A stretch of 64,000 nt of DNA from Lysobacter enzymogenes (GCF_023617245.1 NZ_CP067396.1:5669001-5733000); one strand, 5' to 3'. Shown: positions 26,390-35,720, numbered from the stretch's first letter. The notes: a model not told the origin generated them from the sequence alone. Numbers and translations are program-made.

Positions 26390-27790
26390 ATGCCCGACGC
26401 CGACGCTCCCGCCTCCTACCCGAACCCGAATCCCAACCCCGACCCGCGCGCGCAGCCGCGCGGCGGACCGCGGCCGCCCGCGGCACCCGCCGGCGAAGCG
26501 ACCCTCGACGCGGCCCTCGACGCGGCGCCGGCCGCGGCAACGCGCACCGCCGGCGCGCGCTCCGACGGCCCGATCCGCAGCGAAGCCGACGCCCTGGCCC
26601 TGCTGCGCCTGCTCGCCGCCGGCGGTTCCAGCGCGGCGCGGCGCGCGCTGCTGGAAGCGTGCGGCGGCGCCGCTGCGGCGCTGGCCGCGGGGCCGTCCGC
26701 CTGGAGCCAGGCCGCGCTGTCGTCCGCGCAGGTCGCGCGCCTGCGCGCGCCGGCCGGCGAGACGTTGTGGCGCGAGGCCGGCTGGGCCGACGACGCCGAT
26801 CGCCGCCTGCTCGAATGGCTGACCCGCCCCGGCCGCCAGCTGATCGCCTGGACCGACCCGGATTACCCCGCCCTGCTGCGGCGCGCGCCGAACCCGCCGC
26901 TGGCGCTGTTCGTGGCCGGCGAGCCCGGCCTGCTGTGGCACCCGGCGGTGGCGGTGGTCGGCAGCCGCTCGCCGACCCCGGCCGGCAGCGGCAACGCCGC
27001 CGACTTCGCCCGCGCCCTGGCCCGCAGCGGGCTGGCGGTGACCAGCGGCCTGGCCGCCGGCATCGACGCGACCGCGCACCGCGCCGCGCTGGACGCCGGC
27101 GGGCTCACCGTGGCCGTGCTCGGCACCGGCCCCGACCTGGCCTACCCGCGCCGCCATGCCGACCTGCTGGCGCGGATCGCCGCCGAAGGCGCCGTGGCCA
27201 GCGAGTACCCGCCGGGCACCCAGGCGCGCCCGGCGCACTTCCCGGCGCGCAACCGCATCGTCGCCGGGCTCAGCCTGGGCACCCTGGTGGTCGAGGCGGC
27301 GGAGCGCTCGGGCGCGCTGATTACCGCGCGCCTGGCCGCCGAGTGCGGGCGCGAGGTGTTCGCCGTGCCCGGCTCGATCCACAACCCGCTCGCGCGCGGC
27401 TGCCACCGGCTGATCCGCGAGGGCGCCGGGCTGGTGGAAAGCGCGGCCGAGGTCGCCGCCGCGCTGGCCCCGGTCGCGGCCGAACTCGCCGACGGCTTGC
27501 GTCGGCGCCTGGGCGCCCCCATTGACGGTGGCCACGCGGCGGTCATACAGGCCGGTCAGGATGGTTCCGGTCCCGTCTCAGGAGACGCCGATCCAGCCCC
27601 GGCCCAGGCCGATTTCGCCGATCCGGACTACCAGTCCTTGTGGAATGCGCTGGGTTTCGACCCAACCGGTATGGATGAACTGGTCCACCGTACTGGATTG
27701 ACGACTGCGGAACTGTCCTCCATGCTGCTGGTCATGGAGCTTGAGGGTCGCGTCGCGGCGCAGCACGGCCGTTACTTCCGTAACCGCTGA
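26390..27790 (+). CDS. dprA: DNA-processing protein DprA
   Basis: This 466-residue protein protects incoming single-stranded DNA and loads RecA during natural transformation. The Rossmann-like core has VAVVGSRSPTPAG, TSGLAAGIDATAHRAAL, AVLGTGPDLAYPRRH, FPARNRIVAGLSLGTLVVEA, ERSGALITARLAAE and VFAVPGSIHNPLARGCHRLI. A C-terminal winged-helix DprA domain (about residues 405-466) is present. The N-terminal 60 residues are Pro/Ala-rich and extra relative to short homologues. A TAGGCT element lies 5 bases before the ATG, suggesting a leaderless message. Its presence implies potential for DNA uptake but does not prove competence. Confidence 0.95.
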   Translation: MPDADAPASYPNPNPNPDPRAQPRGGPRPPAAPAGEATLDAALDAAPAAATRTAGARSDGPIRSEADALALLRLLAAGGSSAARRALLEACGGAAAALAAGPSAWSQAALSSAQVARLRAPAGETLWREAGWADDADRRLLEWLTRPGRQLIAWTDPDYPALLRRAPNPPLALFVAGEPGLLWHPAVAVVGSRSPTPAGSGNAADFARALARSGLAVTSGLAAGIDATAHRAALDAGGLTVAVLGTGPDLAYPRRHADLLARIAAEGAVASEYPPGTQARPAHFPARNRIVAGLSLGTLVVEAAERSGALITARLAAECGREVFAVPGSIHNPLARGCHRLIREGAGLVESAAEVAAALAPVAAELADGLRRRLGAPIDGGHAAVIQAGQDGSGPVSGDADPAPAQADFADPDYQSLWNALGFDPTGMDELVHRTGLTTAELSSMLLVMELEGRVAAQHGRYFRNR

Positions 27791-27877
27791 ACTCGAATCG
27801 GTGTCACCCACCGGCAGTTCACCCGGCCAATCAGCAAGTTCTGCCCACCGCGCCGCATGCGGCGCAGGCCGAGGGAA

Positions 27878-28366
27878 ATGAAAGAGAGCATCCTGGACGT
27901 CCTGCTGTACCTGTTCGAGCATTACTTCACCGACGATGCGGACCTGGTCCGCGACCGCGATTCGCTCCGCAGCGGCCCCCTGTTCGAAGAATTGGGCCAG
28001 GCCGGTTTCAGCCCCGCCGAAATCAACAAAGCCATCGAATGGCTCGACGCGTTGGCCCAGCAGCGGCCCAGCGTCAGCCGTCCCAGCGCGGGCGGGCCGA
28101 CCCGGATCTACTTCGGGCCGGAACTCGACAAGCTCGATGTCGAGTGCCGCGGCTTCCTGCTGTTCCTGGAACAACACGGCATCCTCGACGCGGACCAGCG
28201 CGAACTGGTGCTCGACCGCGCGATGGCGCTGGACCAGGACGAACTGGACCTGGACGACCTCAAGTGGGTCGTGCTGATGGTGCTGTTCAACCAGCCCGGT
28301 TCCGAGGCGGCCTACGCCTGGATGGAAACCCAGATGTTCGAGGACGAGCCCGAGCCGGTGCACTGA
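27878..28366 (+). CDS. smg: Smg family protein (DUF494)
   Basis: This 162-residue protein matches the Smg family: MKESILDVLLYLFEHYF at the start, EINKAIEWLDAL, and a helical C-terminus ending LDLDDLKWVVLMVLFNQPG. Smg lies between dprA and topA in many gammaproteobacteria; its function is uncertain. GAGGGA precedes the ATG at 27878; an in-frame ATG seven codons upstream is less likely. It is probably cotranscribed with dprA (about 87 bp gap). Confidence 0.92.
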   Translation: MKESILDVLLYLFEHYFTDDADLVRDRDSLRSGPLFEELGQAGFSPAEINKAIEWLDALAQQRPSVSRPSAGGPTRIYFGPELDKLDVECRGFLLFLEQHGILDADQRELVLDRAMALDQDELDLDDLKWVVLMVLFNQPGSEAAYAWMETQMFEDEPEPVH

Positions 28367-28748
28367 ACCGGCTGCGGCGCCGTCCGCGGCGTCGTTTCGT
28401 CCCCTCCGACGCGGCCCTGGGCTGCGTCCGGTCTCGCGTCGCCGCCCCGCTGCGGGCGCCCCACACGTTTCCTGTCCCTGTCGCCCGACTGCCGCTTCGT
28501 CGCAGCGGCGCGAGCGTGCGCGCCCGTCCATGGCCGCGGCGGCGCCCGTCCGTCGTCGCCCGTAGATCGCCAGCGTCGCGCCAGTAGCGTTTTGTGCGCT
28601 GCGTGGTAGTTTCATGCGGCTCGCGCGCGCCCGAGGCACGCGCGCCGCGCCATTGCGCGATGCTGCGGCGGACACGCCGCGGCCTCGCTTTCACGGACAG
28701 GGACGCCCGCGGCCGCCGCAACGCCGGCCGCGGCTTTGGGGGGATGGA
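28367..28748. other. 382-bp intergenic region, no gene seen
   Basis: GC-rich sequence between smg and the first GYF-domain gene. The open frame from ATG 28614 continues into that gene, but its N-terminal part is Arg/Ala-rich and has no relation to the family. GGTAGTTT near 28605 is a weak -10 candidate. I see no repeat or strong terminator. Confidence 0.5.
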
Positions 28749-29747
28749 ATGACGCACTGGTACTACCACGAACCGTCGCAGGGCCGGGTCGGGCCGATCG
28801 ACGCCGATGCACTGCGCGAACACGTCCGCGCCGGCCGCGTGCGACGCGACACACTGGTCTGGCGGGCGGGACTGAGCGGATGGCTGCCGCTGCAGCAGGT
28901 CGAGGACGAGCTCGGCCTGGCCGACGCGCCGCCGCCGTTGCCGCCCGGCGCGGCCGCGACGCCGATCGCTGCGACGCAAGCGCCGCTCGCCGCCGCAACG
29001 CCAAACGCGCCAGGCGCCGCGCCGGCCCCGACCGACTCCGCGCCGGCGCCCGCCGCTGCGCCTGCCGCGCCTGCTGCGACAGCTTCACCGGCCACACCAG
29101 CCGCCCCCGCGTCGCAAGGCCGCGCGGACTTCAGTGCCGCCGTGGCCGCCGCCGAAACGCCGCAGCCGGCCGCGCAGGCGCCCATCGGCGCGTCCGCGCC
29201 CCAGCCCGCGGAAGCCGCGCCCGCGCAACCGCAGCGCAGCGTCAGCCCCGCCGACTACGCCCCGGCCCACGTCGCCCGCCGCCAGCAGGCCGCGCCGCCG
29301 CCCAAGCGCGGCATGTCGGGCTGCCTGATCGCGCTGATCGTGGTGGCGGTGCTGGCGATCCCGGTGCTCGGCATCCTCGCCGCGATCGCCCTGCCCGCCT
29401 ACCAGGACTACACCCACCGGGCCAAGCTCGCCGGGGTCATGGCCGAGGCCGGCAGCTACAAGCTCCAGGTCGCCGAGCACTACCTCGAACACGAGGGCTG
29501 CCCCAACAACGCCAGCCCGGGCTTCCGCCCGGCCGCCGACTACGCCGGCCCGCAGCTGGCCTCGGTCGAATTCGGCCGGTTCAAGGACAGCGGCCAGTGC
29601 GCGATCCAGCTCGAACTGCGCGGCTTCGACAACCGCCACCTGGACGGCCGCAAGCTGTGGCTCTCGTTCGATCCGAACAGCCACGAATGGACCTGCAGCA
29701 CCGACATCGACAAGCCGGCGCTGGTGCCGCAATCCTGCCGCCAATAG
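28749..29747 (+). CDS. GYF-domain protein fused to a type IV pilin-like segment
   Basis: This 332-residue protein begins with a GYF_2 (DUF4339) domain, residues 1-55: MTHWYYHEPSQGRVGPIDAD and RDTLVWRAGLSGW. A roughly 130-residue Ala/Pro linker follows. Then comes a hydrophobic helix with LAAIALPAYQDYTHRAK, closely similar to the N-terminal helix of type IV pilins. After it is a globular part with two widely spaced Cys and a pilin-like AEHYLEHEGCPNN. The usual prepilin cleavage motif (GFTLIE) is absent; the helix starts with GCLIALIVV. It is probably an inner-membrane protein with the GYF domain in the cytoplasm. GGGGGG precedes the ATG. Function unknown. Confidence 0.82.
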   Translation: MTHWYYHEPSQGRVGPIDADALREHVRAGRVRRDTLVWRAGLSGWLPLQQVEDELGLADAPPPLPPGAAATPIAATQAPLAAATPNAPGAAPAPTDSAPAPAAAPAAPAATASPATPAAPASQGRADFSAAVAAAETPQPAAQAPIGASAPQPAEAAPAQPQRSVSPADYAPAHVARRQQAAPPPKRGMSGCLIALIVVAVLAIPVLGILAAIALPAYQDYTHRAKLAGVMAEAGSYKLQVAEHYLEHEGCPNNASPGFRPAADYAGPQLASVEFGRFKDSGQCAIQLELRGFDNRHLDGRKLWLSFDPNSHEWTCSTDIDKPALVPQSCRQ

Positions 29748-29885
29748 GCCGCAATAGGCCGCCAAACCGCCGGCGCCGCGCATCCGCGCGGCGCCGGCCG
29801 CGGCCAACGGCCACGCGCCGCCATGATGGTCCGGCGCACCGATGGCATCATGTGCGCCGATCTGACCAGGCAAACGGACGCCGCG

Positions 29886-30956
29886 ATGGCCCAGTGGTAC
29901 TACAGCGACGAAGAACGCAACCGGCACGGGCCGCTGGATGCGGCGGCGATGGCCGCCCTGCACGACCGCGGCGAACTGGGCCCGGACACGCTGGTCTGGC
30001 GCGACGGCCTGGACCAGTGGCGGCCGTGGCGCGAGCTGGCCGCGGAACTGGTCGCCGCGCCGGGCTTCGCGCCGCTCGCCGATCCTGAGCAGGCCGAACA
30101 GGCCAGCGCCGGGCGCACCGCCGCCGCGGTCGCGGCCGCCCAGGCCGAGGCCGAAGCGCGGCGTTCGCCCGCGGACGCCGGACTCGCCGCCGCTGCCGAC
30201 ACCGGCCTCCCCGGCGATGCCACGGCCCAGGCCGCCGCGGCCACCGCCGCCACGTCCGCCATCGCCACGTCCGTCGCCCCCACCACCGACGCCCCCGGCG
30301 CGGATTCGCCCTACGCCGCCCCGCGCGCCGCGGTGGCCGAGAACAGCCAGGTGGTGCTGGGCCAGCCGGTGGTCGCGGCCGGCTTCTGGCGCCGCTTCGC
30401 CGCCTACCTGATCGATTCGACCCTGGTCGGCACCCTCTACTACGCCGTCGCCACGGTGCTGTTCATCGGCGTGTTCATGGTCGGCATCGCCGGCGACAGC
30501 GGGCGCTGGCTGGAAGGCGGCGCGACGCTGTCGGCCGTCGTCACCGCCATCAGCACGCTCAGCTACGTCCTGATCAGCGCCTGCTACTACGCCGGCATGG
30601 AGTCGTCGTCGATGCAGGCGACCCTGGGCAAGCTGGCGGTCGGGATCAAGGTCGTCGACGCCGACGGCGCGCGCCTGGGCCGCGGCCGCGCGCTCGCGCG
30701 CTGGGCCGCCTCGATCGCGAGCTGGCTGACCCTCGGCGTGGGCTTCCTGATGGCGGCCTTCACCGAGCGCAAGCGCGGCCTGCACGACCTGCTCGCGCGC
30801 ACCCAGGTGGTCGACCGCTGGGCCTACACCGCCCGTCCCGAGCTGCAGCGCGACGAGCTGGGGGTGGTGACCTGGGTCGTGCTGGTGCTCGGCGGCCTGA
30901 TCTGGCTGGGCGTGATCGGCTTCATCGTCGGCGCGCTCGTGTTCGGCCTGCGCTGA
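29886..30956 (+). CDS. GYF-domain and RDD-family membrane protein
   Basis: This 356-residue protein starts with a GYF_2 domain (MAQWYYSDEERNRHGPLDAA ... DTLVWRDGLDQWRPW) closely similar to that of the upstream gene. A 90-residue Ala-rich linker follows, then an RDD domain: FWRRFAAYLIDSTLVGTL with the Arg-Asp signature, SMQATLGKLAVGIKVVD, and ERKRGLHDLLARTQVVD. The RDD part has three or four transmembrane helices, and another helix lies at the C-terminus. RDD proteins have been linked to ion transport in a few cases, but the function here is unknown. The ATG is 21 codons downstream of the first in-frame ATG; the shorter form gives the conserved N-terminus. Confidence 0.83.
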   Translation: MAQWYYSDEERNRHGPLDAAAMAALHDRGELGPDTLVWRDGLDQWRPWRELAAELVAAPGFAPLADPEQAEQASAGRTAAAVAAAQAEAEARRSPADAGLAAAADTGLPGDATAQAAAATAATSAIATSVAPTTDAPGADSPYAAPRAAVAENSQVVLGQPVVAAGFWRRFAAYLIDSTLVGTLYYAVATVLFIGVFMVGIAGDSGRWLEGGATLSAVVTAISTLSYVLISACYYAGMESSSMQATLGKLAVGIKVVDADGARLGRGRALARWAASIASWLTLGVGFLMAAFTERKRGLHDLLARTQVVDRWAYTARPELQRDELGVVTWVVLVLGGLIWLGVIGFIVGALVFGLR

Positions 30957-31294
30957 ATGCCCCGGCCCGCCACCCCCGCCCACCGACGACCGGGCCTGAA
31001 CGGCCGCGGCCGCGGTCACAGCCGCCCCGGGCTGAACGGGGCACACTTCGTCACGTGTCCTTGAGGCATTTCGATGCCACTTTAGGGCGCCCGGATCGCC
31101 GCGGCCGCAGCGCCGAGCTTGACAGCCGTGGCCGCCGCGTGATTCCACTAGAAAAAGGAAACCTGAACGCCCGCGGCCGAACGTCGCGGGCGTCGCCTTC
31201 TTAACCCCTCGCCACGCCGGCCCCGGCCCGCGTCGCCGCCCCCACCGAGAACGAGCAGTCGAGCAGCGCCCCGCCCCGGGCCTGCGGAGTCCCC
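30957..31294. other. 338-bp intergenic region before topA
   Basis: It contains TTGACA (near 31119), a possible -35 without a clear -10 partner, and a hairpin (31167-31193). No gene was recognised. It probably holds the topA promoter and leader. Confidence 0.4.
31167..31193 (+). other. Stem-loop upstream of topA
   Basis: ACGCCCGCG and CGCGGGCGT form a perfect 9-bp stem with a 9-base loop, followed by CGCCTTCTTAA. It could end transcription of the GYF-RDD gene or act in the topA leader. Confidence 0.45.
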
Positions 31295-33856
31295 ATGGCG
31301 AAGAACCTCCTCATCGTCGAATCGCCCGCAAAGGCCAAGACGATCAACAAGTACCTCGGCAAGGACTTCACCGTCCTGGCCTCCTACGGCCACGTCCGCG
31401 ACCTGGTGCCGAAGGAAGGCGCGGTCGATCCGGACAACCACTTCGCGATGGAATACGCGGTCATCGAGAAGAACGAGAAACACGTCGATGCCATCGCCAA
31501 GGCCGCGCGCAGCGCCGACAACCTGTTCCTGGCGACCGACCCGGACCGCGAAGGCGAGGCGATCAGCTGGCACATCGCCGAGATCCTGCGCGAGCGCGGC
31601 CTGCTCGAAGACAAGCCGCTGCGCCGGGTGGTGTTCACCGAGATCACCCCGCGCGCGATCAAGGAGGCGATGAACCAGACGCGCGACATCGCCGCGCCCC
31701 TGGTCGACGCCCAGCAGGCGCGCCGCGCGCTCGACTACCTGGTCGGCTTCAACCTCTCGCCGGTGCTGTGGCGCAAGGTCCAGCGCGGCCTGTCCGCCGG
31801 CCGCGTGCAGTCGCCGGCGCTGCGCATGATCGTCGAGCGCGAGGAGGAGATCGAAGCCTTCGTCGCGCGCGAGTACTGGACCGTCGAAGCCGAATGCGCG
31901 CATCCGCAGCAGGCCTTCACCGCCCGGCTCAACAAGCTCGACGGCAAGAAGTTCGAGCAGTTCACCATCACCGACGGCGAGACCGCCGAGGCCGCGCGCA
32001 AGCGCCTGGTCGCGGCGGCCAACGGCTTCCTGCACGTCACCGACGTCACCAGCAAGGAACGCAAGCGCCGCCCGGCGCCGCCGTTCACCACCTCGACCCT
32101 GCAGCAGGAAGCCTCGCGCAAGCTCGGCTTCACCACCTCGCGGACCATGCGCGTGGCGCAGAAGCTGTACGAAGGCGTGGCGCTGGGCGACGAGGGCACG
32201 GTCGGCCTGATCAGCTACATGCGTACCGACTCGGTCAACCTGTCGCAGGACGCGGTGACCGAGATCCGCGACGTGATCGCGCGCGACTACGGCACCAAGG
32301 CGCTGCCGGACAAGCCCAACGCCTACCAGACCAAGTCCAAGAACGCGCAGGAAGCGCACGAAGCGATCCGCCCGACCGCCGCGCTGCGCACGCCGGCGCA
32401 GATGGCGCGCTACCTCGACGACGACGCCCGCCGCCTGTACGAGCTGATCTGGAAGCGCGCGGTGGCCTGCCAGATGGTCCCGGCCACGCTCAACACCGTC
32501 AGCATCGACCTCGCCGCCGGCGCCGACCACAGCTTCCGCGCGTCGGGCACCACGGTGATCGATCCGGGCTTCCTCGCCGTGTACGAGGAAGGCAAGGACG
32601 CCAAGGCCGCCGAGGACGAGGACGAAGGCCGCAAGCTGCCGCCGATGAAGACCGGCGACCGCATCCCGCTCGACCGCATCCACGCCGACCAGCACTTCAC
32701 CGAGCCGCCGCCGCGCTACTCGGAAGCCTCGCTGGTCAAGGCGCTCGAGGAATACGGCATCGGCCGTCCCTCGACCTACGCCTCGATCATCCAGACCCTG
32801 CTGTTCCGCAAGTACGTCGAACTCGACAGCCGCCGCTTCCGTCCGACCGACGTCGGCCGCGCGGTGTCCAAGTTCCTGTCCGGCCACTTCACCCAGTACG
32901 TCGACTACGACTTCACCGCCAAGCTCGAGGACGAGCTGGACGCGGTGTCGCGCGGCGAAGAGGAATGGGTGCCGCTGATGGAGCGGTTCTGGGCGCCGTT
33001 CAAGCAGTTGGTCGAAGAGAAGAAGGAATCGGTCGACCGCAGCGAGGCCACCGGCGCGCGCGAGCTCGGCACCGATCCCAAGAGCGGCAAGCCGGTCAGC
33101 GTGCGCCTGGGCCGCTACGGGCCGTACGCGCAGATCGGCACCGCCGAGGACGAGGAGAAGCCGACCTTCGCCTCGCTGCGTCCGGGCCAGAGCATGCACA
33201 CCATCGCCCTGGACGAGGCGCTGGAGCTGTTCAAGCTGCCGCGCAAGCTCGGCCAGCACAACGGCGAGGAAGTCAGCGTCGGCATCGGCCGCTTCGGTCC
33301 GTTCGCCAAGCTCGGCAGCACCTACGCCTCGCTGAAGAAGGAAGACGATCCTTACACCATCGACCTGGCGCGCGCGGTGTTCCTGATCGAGGAGAAGGAA
33401 GAGATCGCGCGCAACCGCATCATCAAGCAGTTCGACGGCAGCGACATCCAGGTGCTCAACGGCCGCTTCGGTCCGTACATCAGCGACGGCAAGCTCAACG
33501 GCCGCATCCCCAAGGACCGCGAGCCGGCCTCGCTGACCTTCGAGGAAGTGACCAAGCTGCTGGAAGAGACCGGCAAGCCGGTGCGCGGCCGCTTCGGCAA
33601 GAAGACCGCGGCCAAGAAGGAACCGGCGGCGAAGAAGTCGGCCGCCAAGAAGACGGCCAAGAGCGCCGACGGCGAGGCGCCGGCGAAGAAGGCCGCGGCC
33701 AAGAAAGCGCCGGCCAAGAAGGCGGCGAAGAAGGTCGTCAAGAAGGCGGCGGCCAAGACCGTGGCGGCCAAGCCGGCCGCGAGCAAGACCACGGCGACCA
33801 AGACCGCGGCGAAGAAGGCGGTCAAGAAGGTGGCGAAGAAGACGACGGCGAAGTGA
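31295..33856 (+). CDS. topA: DNA topoisomerase I with lysine-rich tail
   Basis: This 853-residue type IA enzyme relaxes negative supercoils. The TOPRIM domain has LLIVESPAKAKTINKYLG and TDPDREGEAISWHI (residues 81-94). The active-site Tyr308 is in GLISYMRTDSVNLSQ. Family motifs GRVQSPALRMIVERE and EYGIGRPSTYASII are present. In place of the zinc-ribbon C-terminus of E. coli TopA it has repeated C-terminal domains (VRLGRYGPYAQIG, VGIGRFGPFAKLG, LNGRFGPYISDGK) and a basic tail of about 85 residues (about 767-853) made of AAKK-like units. CGGAG precedes the ATG. A terminator follows. Confidence 0.97.
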   Translation: MAKNLLIVESPAKAKTINKYLGKDFTVLASYGHVRDLVPKEGAVDPDNHFAMEYAVIEKNEKHVDAIAKAARSADNLFLATDPDREGEAISWHIAEILRERGLLEDKPLRRVVFTEITPRAIKEAMNQTRDIAAPLVDAQQARRALDYLVGFNLSPVLWRKVQRGLSAGRVQSPALRMIVEREEEIEAFVAREYWTVEAECAHPQQAFTARLNKLDGKKFEQFTITDGETAEAARKRLVAAANGFLHVTDVTSKERKRRPAPPFTTSTLQQEASRKLGFTTSRTMRVAQKLYEGVALGDEGTVGLISYMRTDSVNLSQDAVTEIRDVIARDYGTKALPDKPNAYQTKSKNAQEAHEAIRPTAALRTPAQMARYLDDDARRLYELIWKRAVACQMVPATLNTVSIDLAAGADHSFRASGTTVIDPGFLAVYEEGKDAKAAEDEDEGRKLPPMKTGDRIPLDRIHADQHFTEPPPRYSEASLVKALEEYGIGRPSTYASIIQTLLFRKYVELDSRRFRPTDVGRAVSKFLSGHFTQYVDYDFTAKLEDELDAVSRGEEEWVPLMERFWAPFKQLVEEKKESVDRSEATGARELGTDPKSGKPVSVRLGRYGPYAQIGTAEDEEKPTFASLRPGQSMHTIALDEALELFKLPRKLGQHNGEEVSVGIGRFGPFAKLGSTYASLKKEDDPYTIDLARAVFLIEEKEEIARNRIIKQFDGSDIQVLNGRFGPYISDGKLNGRIPKDREPASLTFEEVTKLLEETGKPVRGRFGKKTAAKKEPAAKKSAAKKTAKSADGEAPAKKAAAKKAPAKKAAKKVVKKAAAKTVAAKPAASKTTATKTAAKKAVKKVAKKTTAK

Positions 33857-33906
33857 GCCGTCGCGCCGGTGCCGCGGCGGCTGCGCCGCGGTATCGGGCA
33901 TGACAG

Positions 33907-33939
33907 AAGCGGGCGCTCGCGAGGGCGGCCCGCTTTTTT
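33907..33939 (+). terminator. Intrinsic terminator of topA
   Basis: AAGCGGGC pairs with GCCCGCTT, and the stem runs into a six-T tract (33934-33939). It lies about 50 bp after the topA stop. Confidence 0.8.
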
Positions 33940-34008
33940 GTTGCGCGCGCGACGGCAGCGGGCATTCGCGCGGACGGCGCATAGGCCGGTCGCGTCGTAG
34001 TCGTCGTG

Positions 34009-34094
34009 GCGCGGTCGCGGCTTGCGCCGCTCCTACAGGGGGCTACCGCGGCTTCGTATCCGACTGTAGGAGCGGCGCGAGCCGCGACCGCGAC
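34009..34094. repeat. REP pair, copy e (units back to back)
   Basis: Outward-pointing REP units: GCTTGCGCCGCTCCTACA at left and TGTAGGAGCGGCGCGAGCCG at right. This is the same orientation as copy d. It lies between topA and gshA, in a stretch (33940-34171) with no gene. Confidence 0.83.
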
Positions 34095-34171
34095 AACGCA
34101 GCCACGACGAAGGCGACACCCCGAATCGACACCCGCACGCGCGGCTCACGCACGCGCGCGCAGCCGCGACC

Positions 34172-35575
34172 TCAGTACGCGAATTCCTTGAACACCCGAT
34201 CCACGTTCCCGCCCCACTCGCCGTGGAACAGCTCGAGCTTGCGCTCGGCCGGGCTCTTGCCCATCGCCACGAACTCCATCAGCGGTTCCAGGTAGATCGA
34301 CTCGTCCGCGCCGTTCTGGTTCAGGCGCGCGCGCCGGCGCAGGCCGTGCGCCGAAATCTCCAGCGCGCGCCGCGCCAGTTCCAGCACCTTGCCGTCGCGG
34401 AACGGCAGATGCAGCCCGTGCCGCGGCACGCCGTCGCGCAGCGCGTGGCGTTCGGCCGGGGTGAAGTCCAGCACCAGGTCCCAGGCCGCATCCAGCGCCT
34501 GCGCGTCGTACAGCAGGCCGACCCAGAACGCCGACAGCGCGCAGATCCGGTTCCACGGGCCCGAGTCGGCGCCGCGCATCTCCAGGTACTTCTTCAGCCG
34601 CACTTCCGGGAACGCGGTGGTGCTGTGGTCGGCCCAGTCCTTCAGGGTCGGGCGCTGGTCCGGGTACACCGGCAGCTTCGCGTCCATGAAGTCGCGGAAC
34701 GACTGGCCGCTGGCGTCGAGGTAGCGGCCGTCGCGGTAGACGAAGTACATCGGCACGTCGAGCAGGTAGTCGACGTAGCGCTCGTAACCGAAGCCGTCCT
34801 CGAACACGAAGTCGAGCAGGCCGGTGCGGTCCGGATCGGTATCGGTCCAGATGTGCGAGCGGTAGGACAGGTAGCCGTTGGGCTGGCCTTCCAGGAACGG
34901 CGAATCGGCGAACAGCGCGGTCGCGATCGGCTGCAGCGCCAGCGACACGCGGAACTTCTTGACCATGTCCGCTTCGTCGAGCACGTCCAGGTTGACCTGC
35001 ACGGTGCTGGTGCGGGTCATCATGTCCAGGCCGAGCTGGCCGACCTTGGGCATGTACTCGCGCATGATCTTGTAGCGGCCCTTGGGCATCCACGGCATGT
35101 CCTCGCGCCGCCACTTGGGCTGGAAGCCCATGCCGAGGAAACCCAGGCCCATGGGCTCGGCCACGGTACGCACTTCGCGCAGGTGGGTGGCCGCTTCCAC
35201 GCAGGTGTCGTGCAGCGTCGCCAGCGGCGCGCCGGACAGTTCCAGCTGGCCGGCCGGCTCCAGCGAGACCGAGGCCTGGTCGCGGGTCAGCGCGATCGTG
35301 CGGCCGTTCTCTTCCACCGGCGCCCAGCCGAACCGGGTCAGGCCCTTGAGCAGCGCCTCGATGCCGCGCTCGCCGTCGAAGGTCGGCGGACGCAGGTCGT
35401 CGGTGCGGAAGCCGAACTTCTCGTGCTCGGTGCCGATCTTCCAGTCCGATTCCGGGCGCGCGCCCGAAGCCAGGTAGTCGATCAGCACGGCGCGGCCGCC
35501 GCCCTTGACGTCGGGAATCTCGAGATCGTTCACCTGGCTGGGTCCGGACACATCCACCTCGCTTCGCAAACTCAT
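34172..35575 (-). CDS. gshA: Glutamate-cysteine ligase (plant/proteobacterial type)
   Basis: This 467-residue enzyme makes gamma-glutamylcysteine, the first step of glutathione synthesis. It belongs to the alphaproteobacterial/plant type rather than the E. coli type: WKIGTEHEKFGF near residue 45 starts the glutamate-binding part. ASVSLEPAGQLELSG, MGFQPKWRREDMPWMPKGRY and TSTVQVNLDV follow, and RTGLLDFVFEDGFGYERYVD lies in the C-terminal half. ATG at 35575. It is divergent from the oppA-like gene. In many Xanthomonadaceae, gshB is elsewhere, as seems the case here. Confidence 0.95.
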   Translation of the reverse strand: MSLRSEVDVSGPSQVNDLEIPDVKGGGRAVLIDYLASGARPESDWKIGTEHEKFGFRTDDLRPPTFDGERGIEALLKGLTRFGWAPVEENGRTIALTRDQASVSLEPAGQLELSGAPLATLHDTCVEAATHLREVRTVAEPMGLGFLGMGFQPKWRREDMPWMPKGRYKIMREYMPKVGQLGLDMMTRTSTVQVNLDVLDEADMVKKFRVSLALQPIATALFADSPFLEGQPNGYLSYRSHIWTDTDPDRTGLLDFVFEDGFGYERYVDYLLDVPMYFVYRDGRYLDASGQSFRDFMDAKLPVYPDQRPTLKDWADHSTTAFPEVRLKKYLEMRGADSGPWNRICALSAFWVGLLYDAQALDAAWDLVLDFTPAERHALRDGVPRHGLHLPFRDGKVLELARRALEISAHGLRRRARLNQNGADESIYLEPLMEFVAMGKSPAERKLELFHGEWGGNVDRVFKEFAY

Positions 35576-35714
35576 TGTTCGTCGTCGGGACCGCGCGGCC
35601 CGCCGCGCCGAAGCGCGGCCAGCGCCCGCGGCCGGCCTCCCCCACGGGGAACCCGGCGCGGCGCCACGGTCCTACCTTGCAGCAATCTGAGGTCTGGATA
35701 TGCGGCAGCTCGCC

Positions 35715-35720
35715 TACAAT
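35715..35720 (+). promoter_or_regulatory. -10 element upstream of the oppA-like gene
   Basis: TACAAT lies 30 bases before TTG 35751. Its position after ATG 35700 argues against that ATG being the start. Confidence 0.45.

Noticed and set aside
28614..28748. ATG 28614 as the start of the GYF-pilin gene
   Set aside because: It adds 45 Arg/Ala-rich residues before a conserved GYF start; the ATG at 28749 has a strong ribosome site.
30957..31166. TTGACA near 31119 as a strong topA promoter
   Set aside because: No acceptable -10 at 16-18 bases; listed only as part of the intergenic region.
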